Shown piece after piece: positions 18,114 through 26,148 of a DNA stretch of 64,000 nucleotides (position 1 is the stretch's first letter; each line of letters starts with the position of its first letter). The notes under the pieces were generated by a model. That model did no database searches, had not been told where the DNA came from, and saw only the letters and a list, made by a program, of their open reading frames with translations. A program made the position numbers and the translations under genes. The stretch is from Bifidobacterium goeldii (lineage in GTDB: Bacteria; Actinomycetota; Actinomycetes; Actinomycetales; Bifidobacteriaceae): the NCBI RefSeq assembly GCF_003951095.1, contig NZ_QXGL01000004.1, positions 1 through 64,000 on the forward strand, in the 5' to 3' direction.

Positions 18114-18544
18114 TGGTTTCCCCTGTCTCTTTCCGTGCCGCTGCGGTGCTGCGTCATGGTTCGTCGCATGTCATCTCCAACGGGTGCTTCGGCCGCTTGC
18201 GGGATCCGACTGTTGATGCGGTGTTCGGCGCGAACGCGGATGTTCGTGAGCGTCTGTTCCTTGGTCCATGGCGGATCGTCGGCCGTCGGATGCATGACGG
18301 CGGTGTCCGCCGGCAAAAGCTCATCGTGCCCGGGCGTCGGCTGTCTGTTTCCCGCGTCGGCGGCGTTGGTGATGCGCGTGAGGCCTTGGCGGTTCTCGAT
18401 GGTGTCGTCTCCGTCGCACATCGCGGCAAGGATGCGCCCCACGGGTGTTTCCGCATCGTAGATGGCCGGGTTCCCGCGTGTGATTGGAGTGCCAACGGTT
18501 TCCTCGCCTGCATCGATGATCGTGATTGTTCGCGCCGCGTTCAC
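18110..18544 (-). CDS. conjugative-element protein with C-terminal TL-x2-IR-x-RA motif
   Basis: A 144-residue hydrophilic protein with no known fold recognised. It probably starts at 18544, overlapping the preceding gene by four bases, and overlaps virD4 at its end. Residues about 98-113 read KEQTLTNIRVRAEHRI, a motif shared with three other proteins of this operon. Position next to the coupling protein suggests a transfer or establishment role. Confidence 0.65.
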   Translation of the reverse strand: MNAARTITIIDAGEETVGTPITRGNPAIYDAETPVGRILAAMCDGDDTIENRQGLTRITNAADAGNRQPTPGHDELLPADTAVMHPTADDPPWTKEQTLTNIRVRAEHRINSRIPQAAEAPVGDDMRRTMTQHRSGTERDRGNQ

Positions 18545-18849
18545 GGGAGTGTGTCCTTGACGCTGGTGTGCAGGGCCATCTCGTCGGCCAGGATGTAGGC
18601 TTCGTCGGCGTTTTCCTCTTCGTGGATGATGCCGTGGACGATGAGCTGTCGTCCCTGCAGCGCGCCCTGTTCGCGCAAGTATGCCGCATGGTCTCCGGCC
18701 GCGTGCACGCGGATGATGAGCGGCGTGTCCAAGGTGCCGGCGTTCACGGTCAGGGTTGCCGTCGTCCTGCCGTCGCCGTCGGTGTGGAATCTGGCGTCAT
18801 CGGTGAGGATGCCGCGCGCATAGGCCTGCGGATGTCGGGCGTCGCTCAT
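18541..18849 (-). CDS. SSB-like single-stranded DNA-binding protein
   Basis: A 102-residue protein starting at ATG 18849, inside a longer open frame; the start overlaps the stop of the upstream gene by ATGA. The pattern ARGILTDDARF, TTATLTVNAGT, LIIRVHAAGDHA and GRQLIVHGII is that of the OB fold of single-stranded DNA-binding proteins, with alternating strands and a LEG-like turn. It is shorter than housekeeping SSB and lacks the acidic tail, as usual for element-borne forms. Likely coats incoming single-stranded DNA. Confidence 0.65.
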   Translation of the reverse strand: MSDARHPQAYARGILTDDARFHTDGDGRTTATLTVNAGTLDTPLIIRVHAAGDHAAYLREQGALQGRQLIVHGIIHEEENADEAYILADEMALHTSVKDTLP

Positions 18850-19559
18850 CGGCTTGGCCTGCGTTTTCTGGCGGGTTTGCCGATGTTCGGGGCTTTGCCT
18901 TGGACGGCGTTGATGGCGTCGCGTCCGATGGCGCGGGCGTCGCGGCCGCCGCCGGTGAGCGCGTCGGATTCTGCGCGGGCCTTGGCCACCCGGACGTGCT
19001 TGGAGGAGAGCGTGTCGAGGGCCTGCTCCCGTGCGGCCATGACACGGATGCTCCACGGGTCCCGGTAGTCGTCGATCGGCTGGCTGATGCGGGTGCGGTC
19101 GGGCAGGTCGTTGCGTCGGGTCTTGCGGTCCACTGGGTAGGAGCGGCATGCGGGGTTCGTGGATCGGATGTAGTGGATTGCGGTGGCGAGGTCGGCGATG
19201 CGTTCCTCCGCCGTTTTGTCCATGTCGATGAGCACGCGGCCCTGCACGTGTTGTTCGTCACATACGGTGCGCGTCCATGTTTCGTAGTCGCGCACGTCAA
19301 CGGTGTCCCGTTGTTCGCGGTCGTGCTGGTATCGCGTGGCGTCGAACCGGTAGGTGATGTCATGCGGGTGCACGTCGGCCGACCATTCGGGCAACGGTTC
19401 GATGGGGATCTCGCGCAGGGTGACGAGCCGGTACGGTGGTTCGATGTCCCCGTAGGAGCCTTGGGGCTGGAGGATGCCGAAGCCTTCCATGCGCAGCTCG
19501 TAGCCGAGGCGTTTGAGTTCATCCTGCAGTTGCCGGTAGGCGGTGTCCATGGTGGTCAT
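18846..19559 (-). CDS. hypothetical conjugative-element protein
   Basis: A 237-residue soluble protein not assigned to a family. The N-terminal half contains repeated aromatic/acidic patches (YRLVTLREIPIEPLPEW) and ends before a basic C-terminal tail RDAINAVQGKAPN...KPARKRR that weakly resembles the tail motif of its neighbours. It is coupled to the SSB-like gene by ATGA overlap and lies 18 bases after the antirestriction gene. RBS GAGGAG precedes the start. Confidence 0.6.
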   Translation of the reverse strand: MTTMDTAYRQLQDELKRLGYELRMEGFGILQPQGSYGDIEPPYRLVTLREIPIEPLPEWSADVHPHDITYRFDATRYQHDREQRDTVDVRDYETWTRTVCDEQHVQGRVLIDMDKTAEERIADLATAIHYIRSTNPACRSYPVDRKTRRNDLPDRTRISQPIDDYRDPWSIRVMAAREQALDTLSSKHVRVAKARAESDALTGGGRDARAIGRDAINAVQGKAPNIGKPARKRRPSR

Positions 19560-19577
19560 GCTGGTCTCCTCGGCGGC

Positions 19578-21038
19578 TTATCGGTTGCGGGTCTTCGTCC
19601 GGTCCGGCGTGGATGGATGGGCTGTGGGGTCGTCGGCGCGTTGGCCCGCCCGTTGGCGTATGCCGTCGAGCACCGCGTCCTTGCCTTTCGACGTGTTCAG
19701 CTCTTCCTCTTTCGCTGGTTTGGGGTTGAAGGAGGTTATGGGTGCGGGCAGCGCGTATCCTTGGTCGATCGGGGTGATGCCATTGGTGGGGTCGAGTTCG
19801 TCGGCGGGTCTGGCGCCCATGGTTTCGGCGAGTATCGCGGCTGTGTCGCCGCGCCCGGTCCGGTCGGCGATGATACGTTGGAGAGTGTCTTCCAATCCGG
19901 CGCTGATGTCGGTGGAATCGGCGGGCATGATGCACTGGTAGACGGGTGCTCCCCAGTTCGTCGCCGTGCCGGCGAGCGTGTATTCCATGATGCGTTCGCC
20001 GGGTTCGAGCAGCGATTCGAGCCGGAACGGTTCCCGTGTCGGCATCTGGTCGGGATTGGCGTGTTCTGCTGCGTGTTCGGCGACGAGTCGGGCGAACGTG
20101 GCCGAGCCTGAGGGCATGTCGCCGTCCAGCTGGTCGGCCACCGGTTTGACGAGGTCCCGAACCTGTTGGCGCAGGGTTTCGTCATCGGTGTCGTTGGCCT
20201 GCATGATGCGTTCGGTGATGCGTGTGGCGTCGTCCGATCGCATCACGTTGTCGTGCGTGTCTCCCCAGCGTTCGATCATCCGCATTGCGTCGGAGACCGT
20301 CGGCATCGTGGCGTCGAGGCCGGGCTCGTCGTCGGTGTAGGCGTCGATGATCTGCTTGAGTTCCGTGCCGGAATACCGTTTGGTGTCGGGGATGGTGGAG
20401 TCGAGCAGGAACCCGTGGTCGGCGAGGGTGACGTTGTCGTTGATGGCGGCGTCGCGCCCGTATTTCGCCACGTCGAAGTACATGCCGTATGGTCCGTCAA
20501 GGAGTTTCGCGAGTTCGGTGCTTTGGTTGACGCAATGCCAGCCGTACATCTCGTCCAGGTCGGGCGTGTTCTCCTGTGTGATGCCTTGCGGCGGGTCGTA
20601 GGTCATGTATTCGATGTCCTCGGATTGGACGAGCAGGTTCGCCAGTCCGATCGGGTCGTGCACGCCGTTCATGTCGGCCGCCAGCCGTACCGCCTCCAAT
20701 GCTTCGGGCTGGTCTTGCGCGAAGATCCGGGCGGCTTGTGCGAGCGTGTTCAGGGCGTGGAGGTCTTCGTATTCGCCGGGCCGGTAGTCGAGTGCGGCGA
20801 GCAGGCCCGTGTATTCGTGGTCGAAGATGCCGTATTCCTCATAAGTGACGCCTCCTTGGCGTCCGATCTCATAGGCTTGCTGCGCGTCGAGCGTCAGTCC
20901 TACCTGTTCGGTGAGGAACCGGTCGATCCGCTGCTCGTCCGTGGGCAGGCGCAGCCATCCGCCGATGAGCGTGCCCTCGTTGTATCGGCCGAGGTTGCCT
21001 ACCCATACGTTGATCGTCAGATCGTCTTCCGCCATCAT
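19578..21038 (-). CDS. ardA: ArdA-type antirestriction protein with long C-terminal extension
   Basis: A 486-residue protein. The first 165 residues match ArdA: VWVGNLGRYNEGTLIGGWL followed by YEEYGIFDHEY. ArdA proteins mimic DNA and block type I restriction in the recipient. The remaining 320 residues are not recognised, apart from a C-terminal motif KGKDAVLDGIRQRAGQRA shared with other operon members. The start is ATG 21038 (or 21035) after AAGGAG, overlapping the stop of the upstream gene; the longer frame up to 21311 is spurious. Typical ArdA is about 165-185 residues, so this is a fusion or extended form. Confidence 0.8.
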   Translation of the reverse strand: MMAEDDLTINVWVGNLGRYNEGTLIGGWLRLPTDEQRIDRFLTEQVGLTLDAQQAYEIGRQGGVTYEEYGIFDHEYTGLLAALDYRPGEYEDLHALNTLAQAARIFAQDQPEALEAVRLAADMNGVHDPIGLANLLVQSEDIEYMTYDPPQGITQENTPDLDEMYGWHCVNQSTELAKLLDGPYGMYFDVAKYGRDAAINDNVTLADHGFLLDSTIPDTKRYSGTELKQIIDAYTDDEPGLDATMPTVSDAMRMIERWGDTHDNVMRSDDATRITERIMQANDTDDETLRQQVRDLVKPVADQLDGDMPSGSATFARLVAEHAAEHANPDQMPTREPFRLESLLEPGERIMEYTLAGTATNWGAPVYQCIMPADSTDISAGLEDTLQRIIADRTGRGDTAAILAETMGARPADELDPTNGITPIDQGYALPAPITSFNPKPAKEEELNTSKGKDAVLDGIRQRAGQRADDPTAHPSTPDRTKTRNR

Positions 21039-22033
21039 CGGCTCCTTGTCTGTGTTTGCGTCTGCGTTCTTGTCTGCGTGGTGTATGGTGTTTGCGTGCG
21101 ACGTTCGGCCCTGTCCTTGATGGCGTCGAGCGTCCGGCTCTTGCCGGCCGGCAGGGATTGCTCGGCCGCCTGTTCGGGGTTCTCCGGATCGGCTGCTGTG
21201 GGTGGTTCCTCGCCGGCTGGGGTGCCGGTGGTGGCGGTGACCGGTTTGTTTTCGGCGCGTTGCCTCGCATAGGCCATGCGTTGCGCTTTGACGGCGCGGC
21301 ACAGCTGCCATGCGTCGTCAATGCGCATGGTCTCGCGTTGCTCGCCTTTGCCGCGCCACAGTTCCACGGGTTCGCCGGGTTTGAAGCTGACGGTCACGTC
21401 GCGCCCGTTCAGTTTGGCGTCCCTCGCATGGTCGGTCAGGAAGCGGTCGAGCTGCCATCCGGTCAGGTCCACGCCGCGGATGCTGGTGCCTTGCGGTATC
21501 GCCACGCGCATCTTGTCGAACGAGCGCCCGTCCTTGGAGGTCATCCGGTACAGGTGCACGTAGCTGTTGGGGAAATTCACGCGCGGCCAGATCTCCCTTG
21601 TTCTTCCACCGGCCGCGGGTTGCGCCGGCCGCTCGCCGCCGGGCCGGCCGACGGCCGTCTCGTCCCGCCTCGGCTCCGGGACCTGGACCTGCGCGTTCTC
21701 GGGCTGCTCGGGCTGCCATCGCGTCGGCGTCTGCATGGCGTCGGGCGTGTTCCATGATCGTGCGGCCTGCGTGCGGATGCGTTGGGCGATCTCGTCGGAG
21801 GCCTGGTCGAGGTCCGGCGCAGGGAAGCTGATCGAGGCGTCGGGCCATGCCTGGTTGTGGCGTCGGATCGCGTCATCGACGACCATGCGGGCGACCTGGC
21901 CCAGCCGATCGTCCTGCGGCATGCCGGCGGCCGCGTATTGCTCGCCGCGTCGTGCGATGTCCGCCAGGGCCTGCCGGTCGTTGTCGATGAGGTTGTCCAT
22001 GAGCCAACGCGCGTTGGCTGAAAGCTCGGGCAT
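21035..22033 (-). CDS. conjugative-element protein with C-terminal TL-x2-IK-x-RA motif
   Basis: A 332-residue protein of unknown function. A central conserved-looking domain (about 150-265) contains VNFPNSYVHLYRM, SFDKMRVAIP and VTVSFKPGEP. A linker and the tail KSRTLDAIKDRAERR (about 300-315) follow. ATG 22033 has a good GAAAGGAG upstream. The stop overlaps the ardA start. It is placed in the same operon as the relaxase and coupling protein. Confidence 0.6.
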   Translation of the reverse strand: MPELSANARWLMDNLIDNDRQALADIARRGEQYAAAGMPQDDRLGQVARMVVDDAIRRHNQAWPDASISFPAPDLDQASDEIAQRIRTQAARSWNTPDAMQTPTRWQPEQPENAQVQVPEPRRDETAVGRPGGERPAQPAAGGRTREIWPRVNFPNSYVHLYRMTSKDGRSFDKMRVAIPQGTSIRGVDLTGWQLDRFLTDHARDAKLNGRDVTVSFKPGEPVELWRGKGEQRETMRIDDAWQLCRAVKAQRMAYARQRAENKPVTATTGTPAGEEPPTAADPENPEQAAEQSLPAGKSRTLDAIKDRAERRTQTPYTTQTRTQTQTQTRSR

Positions 22034-22072
22034 GGCGATGCTCCTTTCCGGTCATGGTCGTCGCGCATCCGT

Positions 22073-22975
22073 TCACCGGGTGCGGGCGCGTTGCTTCGAG
22101 GGCGCGGTGCGGCGTTGGCCTTCGATGCGTTTGCCGGCCCGCGTGCGGATGTCGTTCAGGGTCTGCTGCTTGGTTTTGGGGCGGCGCACGCCGCCGTCCG
22201 GGGCGGGGATGTCCATGCGGTTCCAGTCCAGGCCCCGTGAGCGTGCGGTCAGGGTTTCGATAGTGTCGGCGATGCGTCTGGCCTGGCCGGCCGGGTAGGT
22301 GAAGCGCACCGTGTCGTCGGCGACCCGTTGCGTGTGGTGGGGTATGTGGAGCCGGTCGAGCTGGTCGGTGATGATCGCGGCGTCGCGGTCCCAGGGCACC
22401 GTGCGGAAGTCGAACCGGCCGTTCGATGGCGATTCGGCGTCGAAGGCGAGGCGCAGCGCGTCGTCGGAGGGTTCGAGGAACGGGTTCGGCTCCTCTCGTT
22501 CCGGTGTCGGCATTGTCTCCGTGGCCGGCCGTGCGGGGTCGGCGTCGCCGGGTTCGGGAGTCGTGGCGGTCTCCTGCCGGGCGAGTTCCCGGTTGAGGCG
22601 TTCGACGATGCGTGAGACGACGTGGTTGACCTCGTCGGCGTCCTTGCCTTGGAAGTGGAGGAAGGTGCGGCCGGTGTCGCGGTCGTGCTCGATGTGGAAG
22701 GTGATGCCGGCCTTTTTCAGGTCGTGTTCGAGCTGTCGGGCGTATCGTCCGGTGACTTCCTGCACGTTGATCGGCTCGCCGGTGCGATGCAGGGTTTTGC
22801 CGTCCACCTTGCCGGTGGTCCTGATCTGCCGTAATGTCTCGCCGGTGGCATGCACGCCGATGCCGAGCAGGTGCAGCGCCTTGTCGAGCCCGTATTTGGT
22901 CACGTCGATGATGACGCGCGTGCCTTGCTCGCTGACGCGCATCATGAGTTCCTGTGCCTGGTCCTCGGCCGCCAT
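22073..22975 (-). CDS. PcfB-like (DUF3801) conjugation accessory protein
   Basis: A 300-residue protein. Residues 1-125 match the PcfB/DUF3801 pattern: a helical start, KVDGKTLHRTGEPINV, then YARQLEHDLKKAGITFHIEHD and a final KDADEVNHVV strand-helix. PcfB-type proteins help the relaxase dock at the coupling protein. The C-terminal half is variable and ends in KTKQQTLNDIRTRAGKRIEG plus a basic tail, the motif shared by other members of this operon. It lies 51 bases after the relaxase. Confidence 0.75.
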   Translation of the reverse strand: MAAEDQAQELMMRVSEQGTRVIIDVTKYGLDKALHLLGIGVHATGETLRQIRTTGKVDGKTLHRTGEPINVQEVTGRYARQLEHDLKKAGITFHIEHDRDTGRTFLHFQGKDADEVNHVVSRIVERLNRELARQETATTPEPGDADPARPATETMPTPEREEPNPFLEPSDDALRLAFDAESPSNGRFDFRTVPWDRDAAIITDQLDRLHIPHHTQRVADDTVRFTYPAGQARRIADTIETLTARSRGLDWNRMDIPAPDGGVRRPKTKQQTLNDIRTRAGKRIEGQRRTAPSKQRARTR

Positions 22976-23026
22976 GGGATTCTCCCGTCATCCGTCGTGG
23001 TTCGTTGCGTTCCAGCTTCCGCCGGC

Positions 23027-24478
23027 TCACCGGTTCCTGCGGCGGACACGATGCCCGTCATCGCGGCGTTGTTCGCGCCGTGCGCCGTCGGAGCGTTCGG
23101 CGGTTGGCGTGGTGCGGGCGATGAGCCGGCGCAGGGCGAGGGCGTCGGAGGCCAGGCCACGGGTCTCCTGCTCCTCGATGGCGAGCTGGGCCTCCAGTCC
23201 CGTGGCGTCGGCTCCCTGATCATGGTTGTCGGCGATGAGCGCGATCAGGGCGCGCATGTGCTTCGCGTTGCGTTCGACGGAGTCGGTGAGTCGGCCGAGC
23301 GTCGCCAGCCGGCCGTCGCCTTCGTCGATGACCTGGGCGAGCACCTTGAGCTCGCGCAGGCTGTCGGCGAGCCGGTCGCAGGCGATTGCCTGACGCAGCG
23401 CGCGTCCGTTCACGCCGGTCAGGTCCTGGCCGTCGAACCGTTGACGGCAGTAGTCCTCCAGTCGCAGCGTGGGCCGCGCGAACCATGCGTACAGGCCCTC
23501 GCAGTCCGTTGAACGTGCATAGCCGCCGTTCTCGTCGGTGAGCACCTGTCTGACGTCGTCGGACAGGTAGGCGTGCCAGATCCTTCCGTCGCGCACGAGC
23601 CGGTCGCACGGTATGGTCAGGTGCAGGCGTCCGTGCGTGCCGGGCACCCGAACGGTCACCGCCGTATCCGTCCGACGGGCGATCATGGCCTCGTGGAAGG
23701 TGATCTCGCTGAGCGTGCGCCGGTGGATTTTGCCCATGATGGCGAGCATGTTGTATGCCACGCCCAGTCGCCGGTCTCGGATTCCGCGGGTCTGCCCGCA
23801 TGGCGTGTAGGTGATGCGTCCGCCGCGCACGGTCGCGTTGACGCCGAGCGTCGCGAGTTCGCGGCGGAAGCCCGCGAAGTCATGGGCGTTCATGCAGGCC
23901 GTGTCGATGCTGGTGCGCAGCTGGTCCTTGATGTTGCCGCCTCTGGCGCTCAGGTGGAGTTCCCCGATCGACGGGGCCACGCGCCCGGACTGTTCCGGCA
24001 TGAGGGTGTGAAGCCCGTATTCGCGGCACAGCCGGTCGCTGATCTTCCGCCATTCGCCCAGGGTTCCTTTCCTCAGACGCAGGGCCTTGCCCGTGATCCG
24101 GTCTGCCGGGCAGATGAGGATGTGGTTGTGCATGTGGGACCTGTCGGTGTGGGTGGCGATCACGTAGTCGTGCGTGCCTCCGGTGATCTCCCGGACGAAC
24201 CGTTCCCCAATCAGATGCGCCAATCGGGGCGTGACCTGGTCGGTGGGATCGAACGATTGGATCACATGCAGCGCCAACACGGCACCCTGCCGGCGTGAGC
24301 CGCCTTTCGTGGCGTCCAACGCACGTTCGAAGCCGCGGGCGATGGACTCGGCGTCCGTGATGTCATCGCCGACGGTGGTCGAGGCCCACCGGTAGCCGTC
24401 GGTCTTGGCCGGGTTCGTCACGTAGACGATGCTGCGAACGAGCGTGCTTTTGATCTTGCCGATCTTGACTACAGCCAT
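23027..24478 (-). CDS. MOB-P type relaxase
   Basis: A 483-residue relaxase that should nick the transfer origin and pilot the strand. The likely catalytic Tyr is about 19 in RSIVYVTNPAKT. Motif II HVIQSF lies at about 71-76 and the metal-binding motif III HTDRSHMHNHI at about 110-120 supplies the His triad (115, 117, 119). A DUF3991-like middle and a long helical, basic C terminus follow. It overlaps MobC by 10 bases. Complete, with all key residues present. Confidence 0.9.
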   Translation of the reverse strand: MAVVKIGKIKSTLVRSIVYVTNPAKTDGYRWASTTVGDDITDAESIARGFERALDATKGGSRRQGAVLALHVIQSFDPTDQVTPRLAHLIGERFVREITGGTHDYVIATHTDRSHMHNHILICPADRITGKALRLRKGTLGEWRKISDRLCREYGLHTLMPEQSGRVAPSIGELHLSARGGNIKDQLRTSIDTACMNAHDFAGFRRELATLGVNATVRGGRITYTPCGQTRGIRDRRLGVAYNMLAIMGKIHRRTLSEITFHEAMIARRTDTAVTVRVPGTHGRLHLTIPCDRLVRDGRIWHAYLSDDVRQVLTDENGGYARSTDCEGLYAWFARPTLRLEDYCRQRFDGQDLTGVNGRALRQAIACDRLADSLRELKVLAQVIDEGDGRLATLGRLTDSVERNAKHMRALIALIADNHDQGADATGLEAQLAIEEQETRGLASDALALRRLIARTTPTAERSDGARREQRRDDGHRVRRRNR

Positions 24479-24873
24479 TCGGGCACCCCTTTGGGATCAA
24501 CGTCGGTCTCCACCCGGATGCTCAGGCCCGCGACCAGCCGTTCCGCCTGGCGCAGCTCGTCGAACACGCGCGAGAGCATGGCCAGGTCCGTCTCCCGCGT
24601 GGTGTTCGCGTGACGGGCGATCTGGTTGACGTTGTTGCCGATCCTCGCCAGTTGGGCGCTCACGTCATGCAGGTTCGCGGGCACGGTGATGTTGACGCGG
24701 TGGGCGCATCTGATCCGGTTGCGGGCGAACGCCATCCATCCCACGGGCCTGAGCCCGGCCTGGATGCGCTGACGGTTCTCCACTTTGAGCGAGTCCGCCA
24801 CCCACCGCCATTCCTCCTCGCTGAACGTGACCGCCTTGCGGATCGTCCTGGAACGGTTGCCTTTCCAACCCAT
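24469..24873 (-). CDS. mobC: MobC-like relaxosome accessory protein
   Basis: A 134-residue basic protein with TFSEEEWRWVADSLKVEN near the N terminus and LARIGNNVNQIARHANTT near the middle, the hallmark of MobC, which helps open DNA at oriT. ATG 24873 follows GAGGAGGCG. The gene is the first of the - strand mobilisation operon and borders the oriT candidate. Confidence 0.88.
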   Translation of the reverse strand: MGWKGNRSRTIRKAVTFSEEEWRWVADSLKVENRQRIQAGLRPVGWMAFARNRIRCAHRVNITVPANLHDVSAQLARIGNNVNQIARHANTTRETDLAMLSRVFDELRQAERLVAGLSIRVETDVDPKGVPEWL

Positions 24874-24913
24874 CGACGCCTCCTCATATCGGGTTCCACG
24901 GTTGTCCCGCGAT

Positions 24914-25002
24914 CGGCCCCGAGCTTCGCGGGGCCGCGCCGGTGTACGTACACCGGCGATGCTTGCTACACACCAACCGCCCCTCCGGGGAGGGGATGGT
25001 TG
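24914..25002. other. candidate origin of transfer (three consecutive hairpins)
   Basis: Three inverted repeats lie side by side: 24914-24936 (8-bp stem), a perfect 22-bp palindrome at 24937-24958, and 24974-25002 (5-bp plus 7-bp arms). They sit directly upstream of mobC and the relaxase, the usual place for oriT of MOB-P elements. No nic consensus was recognised. The divergent gene starts at 25163, and a further hairpin at 25093-25112 lies in its leader. Confidence 0.55.
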
Positions 25003-25162
25003 CAGCACCGGTCAGTTTCGCCTGGGAGCCACGCCATGCGCGGCGGACTTCAGGTCACGTTTCGCATGCCGACGCCGGTTCCGTTTCGTGTCCGCCGGCA
25101 TCATTGCCGGCGTCGTTCTACGATGCGGGACAGTGAAGAACAATCACCGTGAGGAGACCGTC

Positions 25163-25669
25163 ATGGCGAAGCCGAGGGAACGCAACCGGGCGATGCGCGC
25201 CATCGCCGACAACGCATTGGATGCCGAGTTGGAGGCGCTTCGGCGCAAACGCGGCGAACTGTCGCGTTTGGGTATCCTGCTGGACGACATGCGCTGGGCC
25301 GCGGAACGATTCCGTGACGCCGCCCAATCGTTCTGCGACGACCATCACATGCCTCGCGCCCAGCTCGTGCGCACGCTCAGGATGGAGCCAAGGGAGACGG
25401 GCATGGCGTTCCATGCCGTCACGCCCGACTACGGGCAGGCCAATCCCGCCGATAGTCACGGCGAAATCCATGATGGCGAGGATTCGTCCCTCGAATCCGA
25501 CGGCCGACCGGCATCCGCCGTCGATACGCCGGAGATTGTCCTGACGGAAGGCAACGCCGCAACGGCGAATGCGGCCGATGCCGGTGACGCCGGAGAATCC
25601 GGTTCGATTGGATTGGACCCGGAGGGATTGCGATTCGGTTTCCCGCGTCCTGGCGGCTACGCTGGATGA
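25163..25669 (+). CDS. hypothetical element protein
   Basis: A 168-residue soluble protein with a charged helical N-terminal half (ALDAELEALRRKRGELSRLG) and an acidic, low-complexity C-terminal half. ATG 25163 follows GAGGAG. It is divergent from the mobilisation operon and precedes a small membrane protein. No family recognised. Confidence 0.6.
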   Translation: MAKPRERNRAMRAIADNALDAELEALRRKRGELSRLGILLDDMRWAAERFRDAAQSFCDDHHMPRAQLVRTLRMEPRETGMAFHAVTPDYGQANPADSHGEIHDGEDSSLESDGRPASAVDTPEIVLTEGNAATANAADAGDAGESGSIGLDPEGLRFGFPRPGGYAG

Positions 25670-25697
25670 CATTGGCTACATACGGGAGGTGACGGCG

Positions 25698-26030
25698 ATG
25701 CCGATGCTGCTGGTGATGCTTGGCCTGTCGCTGGCGACGGGCGTGATACGCATGCTGATGCGTGGCGTGGCCTCGTGCCTTGCCCTGCTCGCGCACCCGT
25801 TGCGGCTCGTGGTGTTCCTCGCGAACTCCGTGTTCACGGCATTCGCCATGCTGTCGGGATTGCTTATGCTGGCGTTCCTGCTCATGCATTTCCTCGCCGG
25901 CTCGGACGCTCCGGCATTGGACGGCTCGTTCGCGTTGATCGTCGCCGCGTTTCTCACGGCCGTGCTTGCGAGCATGCTCATGGATTGGTGCGACGCGCGG
26001 CTCCGACGACGTTCCTCCCGCCACGGCTGA
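25698..26030 (+). CDS. small membrane protein
   Basis: A 110-residue protein with three membrane helices (about 3-20, 27-57 and 72-92) and a basic Arg-rich C terminus. ATG 25698 follows GGGAGGTG. It lies 28 bases after the preceding gene and is probably cotranscribed with it. Function unknown. Confidence 0.55.
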   Translation: MPMLLVMLGLSLATGVIRMLMRGVASCLALLAHPLRLVVFLANSVFTAFAMLSGLLMLAFLLMHFLAGSDAPALDGSFALIVAAFLTAVLASMLMDWCDARLRRRSSRHG

Positions 26031-26107
26031 ACGTCACCCGCCGCCGCTTGGCTCCGGAAGGCGCGGGCGCGCATGCGCCGTCACGTTTCGCCATTCGCGC
26101 CCGGAAT

Positions 26108-26139
26108 GGGGGCGGAACCCGTATTCCGGTTCCGCCCCC
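26108..26139. terminator. terminator between converging genes
   Basis: A 12-bp perfect GC-rich stem (26108-26119 with 26128-26139) sits between the + strand membrane-protein gene and the - strand parB-like gene, 10 bases from the stop of the latter. Confidence 0.6.
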
Positions 26140-26148
26140 GTCCGTCGC

